Part shown: positions 41,544-50,500 of the stretch, one piece after another
Layout of the letters: each line of letters starts with the position of its first letter
How positions within the stretch are numbered: position 1 is the stretch's first letter
Assembly: GCA_001765415.1 (NCBI GenBank)
Contig: CP017245.1
Location: 1,054,001-1,118,000, forward strand
Length of the DNA stretch: 64,000 bases
DNA from: Candidatus Melainabacteria bacterium MEL.A1
GTDB taxonomy: Bacteria; Cyanobacteriota; Vampirovibrionia; Gastranaerophilales; Gastranaerophilaceae
Reading direction: 5' to 3'
Notes under the pieces: model-generated
Seen by the model: the letters and a program-made list of their open reading frames with translations, nothing else
The model's database searches: none
Told to the model about the DNA's origin: nothing
Position numbers and translations under genes: made by a program

Positions 41544-43502
41544 CTAAATACTTGTAGACAAGGATGGAGCAATATTAATAAATTGGCGAACCAAATCTCT
41601 ATCCCACAATTTGCCTGCACCGTCATTCAAAATTTCGCAAGCTTTTTCAACACTCATTCCTTTTCTGTAAGGTCTATCAGAAATCAATGCGTGATATGTA
41701 TCTGCAACTGCAACAATTCTTGCAGCAAGCGGAATTTCGTCACCTTTCAAATGTTCAGGATATCCGCTTCCATCCATGTGTTCATGGTGATATTTTACAA
41801 TTGGAATTAAATCTCTCAACGCTTCGTTTGGCGCAAGAACTTTTTCTGCACCGATTACAGGGTGTTGTTTCATAATTTCCCATTCGTCATCTTCCAATTT
41901 ACCTGGTTTTTTCAATACATTTTCAGGGATACCAATTTTACCAACATCATGAAGTAATGCCCCCAATTTAATTCTTTGAACTTCGTCTTCCGGAAGATTA
42001 ATCGCACGAGCAAGAGCTTCTGAATATCTTGAAACAGAAGTAGAATGACCTTTTGTATAAGGGTCTTTTGCATCAATTGCACTTGCGAGAGAATTTGCAA
42101 GCTCCATCAAGTGGTTTTGAGAAACAATTTGTTCGTTATTGAATTTGTGAACAAGTTCATCTTCAAAGTTCACACCCAATTGAGAATGACGTTTTGCAAT
42201 AACTTCTGCATAAGAATGTAGAGCATCATCATCCCAGAAATTGAAATCTGATGAGCTTACAATTGCGGACATACCTTCTTTGTAACCCTTAGCTTGTGAG
42301 ATATACATTGCTTGTTCTGCAAGGATTAAAAGTTTTTCTTGATCCCTACTACATTCAGGATAAGTTGCAATACCAACAGAAACCTTAACCGGTCCTACAT
42401 CATCGACAAAACAACATGACAAGCAATATGTAATATATTCAGCCAAATATTTCGCATCAGAAGTGTCGGTATCAGGAAGAATTATTGCGATTTCGTCACC
42501 GCCATAACGCCCTGCTTTGTCATTACTTCTAATATTTTGCTTAACTTTTTCTGCTAAAAGTTTGATAACTTCATCACCTTTTGCGTGACCAAGTTCTCTG
42601 TTGATTTTAGAGATATTATTTACGTCAAGCATTATAATGGAAAGTTTTGAATTATTTTCTTCAGCACGTCTAAGTTCTGCAGACAAAACTTCCTGAAAAC
42701 CTCTGTGAGTGTACAAACCTGTTAATGTATCGGTGTTTGCGTATTTGTTTGTTTGTTCAAGAAGTTCTACATTATCCATAAACAATGCACAATAATTTGC
42801 AATAAATGAGAACAACCCGATATGATTTTCAATATTATCTTTCCCAATTGCCATAACACCTTTACATCCGCTAACCGAAACCAACGGAAGAATTAATGTC
42901 GGTGATTGTTGAACATATGGAATATTTAAAAATTTACTATTTTCGCAAACTACAGGAGAAGAATTTTTAAAACATTGGATAACCGGATTTTGGTCATCTG
43001 ACAAAAACAATTTTGATGTGTAAGTACTTCCCATAGAGTTGAAAAGTTTTATGTTAATACATTTTGATTTGTCGTGATAAGCCCCGAATGCCGTGAAAAC
43101 ATTGTTTAATTTTTCTATAAATAAGTTATGAATTGCACTAAATAAATCATAAATTGTTTTCTTTTTGCAAAGAGTATTATTCAAATTATTAACAAGTTCA
43201 GCATAATCAATAACCCTATGCGAGCTTGCATTTGCATTTCCCATATACCCTGCATACATTCTGTTTGAAGTTTTGTTCGTATTAAAGTTATTGATACGAG
43301 CGACAATATCAGATGTTTCAGCAGAAATAGGATTGGAAATTCTCTTAACTTCTTTTTTGGTAGCTATTTTATCAGGTGTTTTTAAAGCAGGTTTTTTAAG
43401 CGCATTAAGCTGTTTCGACAACGGGTTCGAAACAGGTTTATTGCTTTTTATAGGCGATTGCGCCTTTGATTTTTCTGAAATTTTATCTTTATTTTCGTTC
43501 AA
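41544..43502 (-). CDS. GAF-GGDEF-HD-GYP cyclic-di-GMP enzyme
   Basis: A 652-residue protein. After a Lys/Pro/Ser-rich disordered N-terminus (1-70) comes a GAF-like sensor (about 95-245), a GGDEF domain with GRYGGDEIAI near 336 and an RxxD inhibitory site (RSND), and an HD-GYP phosphodiesterase (465-640) with LLHDVGKIGIPENVL, VIGAEKVL and HHEHMDGSGYPEHLKG, all metal ligands intact. GGDEI instead of GGDEF may lower synthesis, so the net activity is hard to call. It starts at TTG (43502) with AAGGTG in front; a stop lies just upstream in frame. Signal input is cytoplasmic. Confidence 0.9.
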   Translation of the reverse strand: MNENKDKISEKSKAQSPIKSNKPVSNPLSKQLNALKKPALKTPDKIATKKEVKRISNPISAETSDIVARINNFNTNKTSNRMYAGYMGNANASSHRVIDYAELVNNLNNTLCKKKTIYDLFSAIHNLFIEKLNNVFTAFGAYHDKSKCINIKLFNSMGSTYTSKLFLSDDQNPVIQCFKNSSPVVCENSKFLNIPYVQQSPTLILPLVSVSGCKGVMAIGKDNIENHIGLFSFIANYCALFMDNVELLEQTNKYANTDTLTGLYTHRGFQEVLSAELRRAEENNSKLSIIMLDVNNISKINRELGHAKGDEVIKLLAEKVKQNIRSNDKAGRYGGDEIAIILPDTDTSDAKYLAEYITYCLSCCFVDDVGPVKVSVGIATYPECSRDQEKLLILAEQAMYISQAKGYKEGMSAIVSSSDFNFWDDDALHSYAEVIAKRHSQLGVNFEDELVHKFNNEQIVSQNHLMELANSLASAIDAKDPYTKGHSTSVSRYSEALARAINLPEDEVQRIKLGALLHDVGKIGIPENVLKKPGKLEDDEWEIMKQHPVIGAEKVLAPNEALRDLIPIVKYHHEHMDGSGYPEHLKGDEIPLAARIVAVADTYHALISDRPYRKGMSVEKACEILNDGAGKLWDRDLVRQFINIAPSLSTSI

Positions 43503-43814
43503 AATCTACACCTTACACACACTTGTTATAAAACATATGATAAACTATTTTTGCCCATTACGGCACTTGAGTTTACATTACTTAAACTATTCTATTATAA
43601 ATTCATTGAAAAACAATACGCCATATAGATGGCAATACATACCATTTAAATAAACAGTACACAATAAAAGTCAAATTAAATTTTCTACTACATACGTAGT
43701 ATAACATAAAACATGGATTTTGCGCTAGTTTTAGTAGATTTTTTTACAAAGATTAATATTATAATTCTATGAGTAATGATGTTTGGCTAGTAAACACAAC
43801 CTACAGTTGTAACT

Positions 43815-43975
43815 GTCACCCTGAACTTATTTCAGTATCTTGTGGTTTGAACCCCTCTCCTGCCTTTCAGGCACCCTCAGCACAAGGCAGACAGGGTCAC
43901 ACGCATCGCACAGCTCTGCGGTTCCCTTTGTCTCCCCAAGTGGCGAGGGGAAAAATTAGAAGTATTGAAAACATG
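43815..43975 (+). repeat. Cosmopolitan intergenic repeats
   Basis: GTCACCCTGAACTTATTTCAG (43815-) is a form of a repeat I know from many unrelated bacterial genomes; CCCCTCTCCTGCCTTTCAGG and CCCAAGTGGCGAGGGGAAAA follow and recur at 54725-54775, ending in both places with ATTAGAAGT-TTGGAAG/TTGAAAA-CATGAAAG. Confidence 0.65.
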
Positions 43976-44044
43976 AAAGAAAATATGGATTACTTAAAAT
44001 GTCCTGAAAAATTAGGCTGGAACAAGGCTAAAAGTTGTAAATAA
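43976..44044 (+). pseudogene. Pilin C-terminal fragment
   Basis: The frame ends KENMDYLKCPEKLGWNKAKSCK, which parallels the last residues of the pilin at 4529-5428 (NENMDYLHCKDLSWDGKHSCK); the DNA shares GAAAATATGGATTA. The pilin core and middle are absent, and upstream of it the open frame (from 43769) is repeat-derived, so this is the tail of a lost or recombined pilin gene. Confidence 0.75.
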
Positions 44045-44050
44045 TGTATT

Positions 44051-44090
44051 AAAAAGGTAATTTTGAAAAATTTTTTAAAGTTACCTTTTT
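44051..44090. terminator. Bidirectional terminator
   Basis: AAAAAGGTAA (44051-44060) and TTACCTTTTT (44081-44090), 10-bp stem with AT loop, at the end of the minus-strand pnuC gene. Confidence 0.8.
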
Positions 44091-44791
44091 TATTGCGAAA
44101 TTTCATTTTTATTCAAAACTTTTTTCCATTCAAAATAAAAATATATTGCCAAAACAAAATACACAACCCACATTATAACAGTTGAATATGTTTTTATTCC
44201 GTGTAAAACAAGATTTATCCACATTAATGCTGAAATTCCGTTCACAATCATCCATACAACCCATTGTTCTATCGCACGACGAACTGTTAAATACATTCCA
44301 AGTACCGATAAAAATGTTGTAATTCCGTCTGCAATTGGACTTTTGTCGTGACAGTAATGCAAAATTATACTTGTTATAATTGAACCTAAAACTCCAATAA
44401 ATAATAGTGTTATGCGGTTTTTATTTGATAATCTGGTTTTTACGATTTCTTTAGTATCTTTTTTAAGGTGCTTTTTCCATTTGAAAATCCCTAAAATTTG
44501 CATTGGTATATAATAGCAAAGATAAAGTAACATATTACCCCAAAGTGAATTTAGAAACGATAGCCACACATAACACCAAGAACCTGATAGCCCGAAAAAA
44601 TAGCAAGAAATTTTTCCTTTCCCTGCGATTATAGTATATAAAATTCCACAGAATGCAGATATAACAGCAATCGGATTGTCTTTTACAATAATTGCATTTA
44701 TTAAAATTAACGTAAGCACCGTAAAAAGTCCGATTATTTCAATCTTTTTCCAACCATTTAATTCTTTTTTTACAAATTCTGTCAATTCCAT
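44090..44791 (-). CDS. pnuC: PnuC-type nicotinamide riboside transporter
   Basis: About 233 residues with seven membrane segments. PnuC features are visible: ISAFCGILYTIIAGKGKISCYFFGLSGSWCYVWLSF, GNMLLYLCYYIPMQILGIFKWKKH and the ADGITTFLSVLGMYLTVRR...EQWVVWMIVNGISALMWI block that lines the substrate pore. It imports nicotinamide riboside or a related vitamin (thiamine and riboflavin variants exist). The start is uncertain between 44800 and 44791. It shares a very short divergent promoter region with the gene at 44817. Confidence 0.9.
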   Translation of the reverse strand: MELTEFVKKELNGWKKIEIIGLFTVLTLILINAIIVKDNPIAVISAFCGILYTIIAGKGKISCYFFGLSGSWCYVWLSFLNSLWGNMLLYLCYYIPMQILGIFKWKKHLKKDTKEIVKTRLSNKNRITLLFIGVLGSIITSIILHYCHDKSPIADGITTFLSVLGMYLTVRRAIEQWVVWMIVNGISALMWINLVLHGIKTYSTVIMWVVYFVLAIYFYFEWKKVLNKNEISQ

Positions 44792-44816
44792 TATGAGCAT
44801 TGTATAATGAATTACG

Positions 44817-45779
44817 ATGAAAGTACAGTCTATTTACACAAACCGATTTGTTAAAAAGGGATTGAAATTTGCAGCTGATAACGGCTCATTATTCGTTGCA
44901 TCTGCCTCACTTGCGCTCTCTACTGTTGCACGTCCGTTGTCAATTATGGCAACTCCCAATACTGACAAACAAAATAAAAAATATGCTTGTGCAAAATCCC
45001 TAGCATCCAGTGTTGCCGGATATATGGTTATGCTGGTAAGTTCAATACCGTTAGCAAAAGCAATAAAAAATATTGACGAAAATCCGCACGAATATCTCAA
45101 AGCTACAACAATAAAAAATTTGAAAAATGGTGAAAAAGAGTTAAAATCTTCTTCAAAATACAAGTTTGCAACCCAACTTTTTAAATTAGGACTAGGTTTT
45201 GTAATTGCTGCGCCAAAATCAATTCTTACTTGTGCGTTAATTCCTCCGTTTATGAAAAAAGTTTTTTCTAAAAAAGAAGCAACTCCACAACACCAAAAGA
45301 AAAATGTTTCATTTACTGGTATGGAAGGTTTGTCTAAACGTATCGGCAAAATTATTGATACATCTACAGTCCAAAAGTTGACAGATAAACTCCATAATAC
45401 TAATTATGAATTTAATATGATGGCTTTAACCGATATTATTGCAACCGGAATATTTATGCACCAAACTGCCAAAAGCAAAGGAATTGAACAAGATAGAAAA
45501 AAAGCTCTTATGTATAATTCCGCAATCTCAACTGGCTTGTGTGTCGGTGGCGGTTATTTGATAGATAAAATGTCTGAAAAATCGACGAAAAATTTTATTG
45601 AGAAATTCGCAGAAGTAAACAAAAAATCTCCAAACCTCGACAAATATATTGAAGGTATAAAAATTGTTAAACCTGCAATGATTTTTGGCGTAATGTATTA
45701 TGTCTTTATTCCGATAATTTCGACATTTTTAGCTGACAGATTTGACGGGAACAAATATATTTCAACAAAAAACAAATAA
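44817..45779 (+). CDS. Multi-pass membrane protein, unknown
   Basis: A 320-residue protein with probable membrane segments near 22-45, 60-85, 125-150, 205-220 and 280-305. I recognise no family. A short VSFTGMEGL motif in the middle resembles SFxG motifs in other proteins of this group of bacteria, such as SPSFCGVQ in the protein at 61884. TATAAT (44803-44808) ends eight bases before the ATG and there is no Shine-Dalgarno, so the mRNA may be leaderless. Function unknown. Confidence 0.62.
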   Translation: MKVQSIYTNRFVKKGLKFAADNGSLFVASASLALSTVARPLSIMATPNTDKQNKKYACAKSLASSVAGYMVMLVSSIPLAKAIKNIDENPHEYLKATTIKNLKNGEKELKSSSKYKFATQLFKLGLGFVIAAPKSILTCALIPPFMKKVFSKKEATPQHQKKNVSFTGMEGLSKRIGKIIDTSTVQKLTDKLHNTNYEFNMMALTDIIATGIFMHQTAKSKGIEQDRKKALMYNSAISTGLCVGGGYLIDKMSEKSTKNFIEKFAEVNKKSPNLDKYIEGIKIVKPAMIFGVMYYVFIPIISTFLADRFDGNKYISTKNK

Positions 45780-45789
45780 TTGTTTGCTA

Positions 45790-46704
45790 TTAATTTGTTG
45801 CAATTGTCTTTCCTAATTCTTCAACTGTTTTGATGTCATCATCAGGATTTTTGCCGATTGTTGTTAAATAATTTCCGACCATAATTCCTTCAACACAAGT
45901 GTTTAAAGCTTTTCGTTGGTTTTCTTCAGATAATCTCATTCTACCACCACAAAAACGCAATATTGAATTAGGGTTTGCGATTTTAAATATTGCTAAGGTT
46001 CTCAACACATTTTCTTCGTCAATTTTGTCTAAATAGTTTTCAAATGGAGTTTCAGGGATTGGCATCAAAATATTGATTGGAATTGAATTTGGCTGAATTT
46101 CTGCTAATTCAAGAGCCATTTCTACTCGTTGTTCAACGCTTTCGCCCATTCCTAGAATTACTCCACAACATAATTCCATACCGTATTTTTTGACTAATTT
46201 GCAAGTGTCTAGTCTATCTTGCCAAGTGTGGGTAGTGCAAACTTCCGGATAATAAGATTTTGCAGTATTTATGTTATGGTGAAATCTTTTCAATCCGCTT
46301 TGTGCAAGTTTTTTGGCTTGTTCTTCATTCAAAATTCCGATTGATGCACAACTGTTTAAGCCTTCAATTTTATTAATTTCTTTAATCATTTCTAACATTT
46401 TGTCAAAATCGCTTTCGTCAGGTGTTTTTCCTGATGTTACGATTGCAAAACGTGATGCTTTATGTGATTTTGCATCAAGAGCGGCTTTTCGTACTTCTTC
46501 AATTTTTACAAGCGGATAAGAGTCAATATGAGTACGATAATGAGAACTTTGTGCGCAATATTTGCAATTTTGTGAGCATTTGCCATTCCGTGCATTTATG
46601 AGTGAACAAAATTCAATTTCATCTTTGACATATTTTGATGACAATTTTAAAAGTTCATCTAAATCCAAATTATAAAGTCTTAAAAGTTCTTGTTTATCTA
46701 TCAT
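45790..46704 (-). CDS. bioB: Biotin synthase
   Basis: A 304-residue radical-SAM enzyme inserting sulphur into dethiobiotin. The SAM cluster motif is CSQNCKYC (C43, C47, C50); CASIGIL, HHNINTA, GMELCCGVILGMGES and RFCGGRM supply the second cluster and substrate sites. No other bio gene is adjacent. GGAGGG precedes the ATG. It shares a divergent promoter with the zinc-ribbon/PH gene. Confidence 0.95.
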   Translation of the reverse strand: MIDKQELLRLYNLDLDELLKLSSKYVKDEIEFCSLINARNGKCSQNCKYCAQSSHYRTHIDSYPLVKIEEVRKAALDAKSHKASRFAIVTSGKTPDESDFDKMLEMIKEINKIEGLNSCASIGILNEEQAKKLAQSGLKRFHHNINTAKSYYPEVCTTHTWQDRLDTCKLVKKYGMELCCGVILGMGESVEQRVEMALELAEIQPNSIPINILMPIPETPFENYLDKIDEENVLRTLAIFKIANPNSILRFCGGRMRLSEENQRKALNTCVEGIMVGNYLTTIGKNPDDDIKTVEELGKTIATN

Positions 46705-46722
46705 AATCCCTCCATTGTTTCA

Positions 46723-46766
46723 ATAGTAAACCTTTAATTGACTAAAGTCAAATGATATGCTAAAAT
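46723..46766. promoter_or_regulatory. Face-to-face divergent promoters sharing a TTGACT palindrome
   Basis: TTGACT (46738-46743) with TGC-TAAAAT (46758-46766, 17-base spacer) reads rightward; its mirror AGTCAA (46746-46751) with TACTAT (46728-46723, 17-base spacer) reads leftward to bioB. The two -35 boxes form the dyad TTGACTAAAGTCAA, so the promoters overlap and probably exclude each other. Confidence 0.65.
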
Positions 46767-46787
46767 CAGATAACAAAGGAGTAAACA

Positions 46788-47465
46788 ATGTTTTGTCCAA
46801 AATGTGGAAAACCAGTAAAAGAAAACGATAATTTTTGTAGATATTGTGGAAACAGACTTGAAATAGAACAACCATCAGATGTTGTTACGCAGTCATATAT
46901 TGAACATGCTGAAAAATCAGAAGTTCCTGAAGAATACACTGTACATCATTATGAGCCAAAGCCGGTAGTTGTAGAAGAAAATATAAAAGAATATAAACTT
47001 CCTGATGAAAATAGTGAAGAATTAGTTATTTATGATATTAAAAAACACTGGATGGCTTTATTTTGGCCAATATTTTTAACTCCAATATTTTTCTTGTATT
47101 TTTGGTTCATATTTTTAAATACGCATAGTTTTTTTAGTTGGGTAATAGTATTTTTAATCCTTGCGCCGATTGTGTATCCTATTTTGAGATTTAACTCTGA
47201 TAAAATAGTTATTACAACAAAATATGCGCACATAAAATTAGGAGTTTTAAACCCCGAAGAAATTGACATTCCGTTGACTAAACTTGATATGTTGGAGATT
47301 TCTCAAACAACAATGGGTAGAATAATGGATTATGGAATGATTTCTTTTATGTCAAATGGTGAACAGTTTGATTACGGTTACATAAAAGATCCGGGAGAAC
47401 TTCAATATTTAATCGAAAACCCTGCAAGATACATTGAGGAAGCACTTGAAGAAGTTGAAGACTAG
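46788..47465 (+). CDS. Zinc-ribbon membrane protein with PH-like domain
   Basis: A 225-residue protein: an N-terminal zinc ribbon (FCPKCGKPVKENDNFCRYCGNRL), an acidic linker to about 80, two membrane helices (about 88-108 and 114-132) and a bacterial PH (bPH_2-like) domain after it, RFNSDKIVITTKYAHIKLGVLNPEEIDIPLTKLDMLEISQTTMGRIMDYGMISF. This layout is common in membrane proteins of unknown function. AAAGGAG precedes the ATG. Confidence 0.82.
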   Translation: MFCPKCGKPVKENDNFCRYCGNRLEIEQPSDVVTQSYIEHAEKSEVPEEYTVHHYEPKPVVVEENIKEYKLPDENSEELVIYDIKKHWMALFWPIFLTPIFFLYFWFIFLNTHSFFSWVIVFLILAPIVYPILRFNSDKIVITTKYAHIKLGVLNPEEIDIPLTKLDMLEISQTTMGRIMDYGMISFMSNGEQFDYGYIKDPGELQYLIENPARYIEEALEEVED

Positions 47466-47516
47466 CTTGGTGTGATAAGAACCTTTGCATTCAAGCATCT
47501 AAAATCACCAATCTAA

Positions 47517-47544
47517 AAAGTCCTCCTTTTTGAAGGAGGACTTT
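47517..47544. terminator. Terminator between zinc-ribbon gene and adhesin
   Basis: AAAGTCCTCCTT and AAGGAGGACTTT, perfect 12-bp stem, T/A-rich flanks; works for the minus-strand adhesin (ends at 47557) and possibly for the plus-strand gene. Confidence 0.85.
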
Positions 47545-47556
47545 AATTTGTAATTT

Positions 47557-50500
47557 CTATTCTTCAATTGTTGTTGCAACATTTTTGTTCATAATTGTTT
47601 GGGCAATCGGTTGGTCTTTTTCTAACAAACTTAAGTATAATAATTTGTTAGCTGTTGCCTGATCTAGGTCGATGAACTTACCTCCGGCTTTTACATCACT
47701 TGCTGAAACGATTTTTACGTTAGCATTAATTGTCAAGTCGCCATATTGTAGATGTACCGGAACAACGTCACCAACTTTTAATTTTCCTTTATGGGTTAAT
47801 GATACCCCACCTCTTGAGATGTCGGAAATTGAAACTACGTTGTCACTTGATTCAAATGAAATTGGATTTTGATTTTCTTGAGTATTAAATCTCATATATT
47901 GACGTTTATCAATTGAATCAACTCTATCATTTACAACACGTTGTTTGTAAATATCTTTGAAATCAACTTTTGGACGAGCCGGTTCTGGATCTGGATCTAT
48001 ATCAGTATCCGTATCAATATCAGTGTCGTTGTCGGTATCTGTATCAATGTCGGTATCAATATCAGTGTCCGTATCTATATCTGTATCGGTGTCTGTATCA
48101 TTGTCTAAGTCAATATCAGTATCCGTATCAGTATCTGTGTCCGTATCAGTATCGGTATCATTGTCAGTATCTGTGTCTGTGTCAATATCGGTATCTGTAT
48201 CAATATCGGTATCGTTATCAGTATCTGTGTCGATATCTGTATCAATGTCAGTGTCGGTATCTACATCTGTATCAGTATCTGTATCGTTGTCTAAGTCAAT
48301 ATCAGTATCCGTATCAGTATCTGTGTCCGTATCGGTATCTGTATCATTGTCAGTATCTGTGTCTGTGTCAATATCAGTATCTGTATCAACGTCTGTATCA
48401 GTGTCGGTATCTGTGTCAATATCGGTATCGGTGTCGGTATCAGTATCTGTATCACTATCCAAATCTGTATCAATATCAGTATCAGTATCTGTATCAGTGT
48501 CGGTATCTGTATCCAATGGATAATCCGGTTCTTCATCTTTTGGAACAACTAAGTTGTCATCATCTTCCTTTGTTCCTTGTTTATCAGGATCTGTAGTTCC
48601 ATCATAGCCAGGATCGCCGCCTTGTTCACTGCCACCGTAGTAATAGTTTCTATCATCAGGATTTTTACCAATTGCAGTAACATCATCCGGTCTAACTGCT
48701 TTTGTTCTGATTGAAATTGGAGTTGAACCATCTTTAGCATTAGTCAAAGTATTTGTTGTAGAATTTTTAACTACTGTAGAAACTCCGCCATTACGGTGTT
48801 TACCCATATTGAAATAGTAACCACCGGCATAAGCATTATCTGCAACCATGTATAAATCTTGATCACCAGAAGGGCGTTTGTTACCATCACCTTTTAAAGT
48901 ACCATTTTTAACTACGATTGTAGAATCTGCAGCTGATCTGTATTCAGGTTTTTCTGCATCAATCCATTGTGTACCCAAGTCAAGTGCAACCAATTTTGCT
49001 CTTTCAGGATGTACGTTTGTATTTGTTCCGTAGTAATCTGTACCATAAGTAGGAACTTCGCCTAAGTGGTCAACGTACATATTTTTACCACGAGTTGTTA
49101 AGTTCAAGTTTTTGTTTGCAGTAGTTTCTCTTACATAAACATTACCAGAGAACTCAGCGTTTATATCACCTGTTCTTGAAATAATTGCACAAGCATTAGT
49201 ATCAAGTTTTGTTCCATTAGCAGCATCCATACCTTTTACGTCAATGTTGCCAATTGCTAACATATCAACGCCGTTTCCGGTTTTGTTAATAGCATCAATA
49301 TTATGAGGAAGTTGTGCATTATCTCTTGAAGGGTTATATGAATAACCGTTTTGTCTGAATGTTAAAGGAGTTGCTGACTTTGTAGAAGTTTTAGCTTCGC
49401 CGATATTACCACTAGCGATTAGGGAAATACCTGTACCTTCAACGTTTGGATTTGCTGAATTTTTAGATCTGTTGACGATACTGTAAGGAGAAGCACCTTT
49501 TGTAGAAGAGTCTGCCAATAAGATTACTCTACCATCAGCTTTAATTTGGTTAACATTCATATCTTTGTTCAAACTTGCCATATTAATTAGGGAAGTATTT
49601 GAACCTGCAGTACTTGTTGCAGTAATAACGCCGTCGATAGAAGTATTTACAGATTTAGTCAAATCTCTTTGATTTGGCCCAATACCTGTACAAATACCGC
49701 CGTCACAAGGTCCAACTTCTTCACCGATTGCACCGTTTGTAACAGTTGCGTTCAAATCAGCTCCATTAGTTGTATAAATCAATGTGTTAGCAACACCATT
49801 GTTTAACAAATTACCGTTTGTAACTGCGATATTTACATCGGCATTAGATGTAATATTGTTGGTTACACCATTTGAGCCGATAGACATATTAGAATTTTTG
49901 TTTACAAAGTTAACTGTGTTAGTTTTGTTAGTATGATTAGCGGTAACTTTACCTTGAATATTCATACCGCCTGAACCTTCATTAGAAACTAACAAAGTAG
50001 ATTTATTTTGAGTTAAAGCGGAACCGCCAGATGCGATTAAACCAGTAGATGCAACAAGCAAACCACCGTTTGTGTTAGTGATTTTTGTTGCGCCATTAGG
50101 GTTTGAAACTTCGCCTGCGATAGAAATGCCATTAGCTCCAGAGTTTTCGATAGTAATATTGCCAGTACCATAGTTTCTAACTTTTGCACCATTACCAACA
50201 GAAGTACCGGTAACAGATTTGATAGAAATGTTACCGTTGTTGTTTACAAAAGTATTAGCAGTACCCATATTATCTATATTAACAAGTTTGGTAAACAAAG
50301 TGTCAGCTGCATCATGACCTGTCAAAGCTGCAGTTTCATTGTTCCCTAAACCAGCTAACAAAAGACCATTATTCGCAATTGTGCCACCTTGCAAATTAAT
50401 ATCACCACGAGCAGCAACTCTGCCACCTGCGTCAATTTGAATAGCTTTTCCACCAAGAGATAGCGTACTTCCGTTACTATCTGTTAATGTTGACAAATCG

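Larger units (their letters stand above)
43503..44089. other. 587-bp intergenic region with repeats and a pilin tail fragment
   Basis: From the minus-strand side: promoter-like TGTTATACT near 43704 and the GGATTTTGCGC motif at 43715-43725, which recurs upstream of the two giant genes. Then follow two widespread intergenic repeat types and the pilin tail fragment, then a terminator. No complete gene is visible. Confidence 0.6.

Noticed and set aside
43769..43975. Upstream part of the 91-codon frame before the pilin tail
   Set aside because: It consists of known intergenic repeat types and has no protein-like composition; only the tail is gene-derived.
47957..48523. Long plus-strand frame encoding Ser-Val repeats (SVSVSISVS)
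   Set aside because: It is the complement of the Thr-Asp stalk; any frame over a two-codon repeat stays open. It has no promoter or ribosome site of its own.
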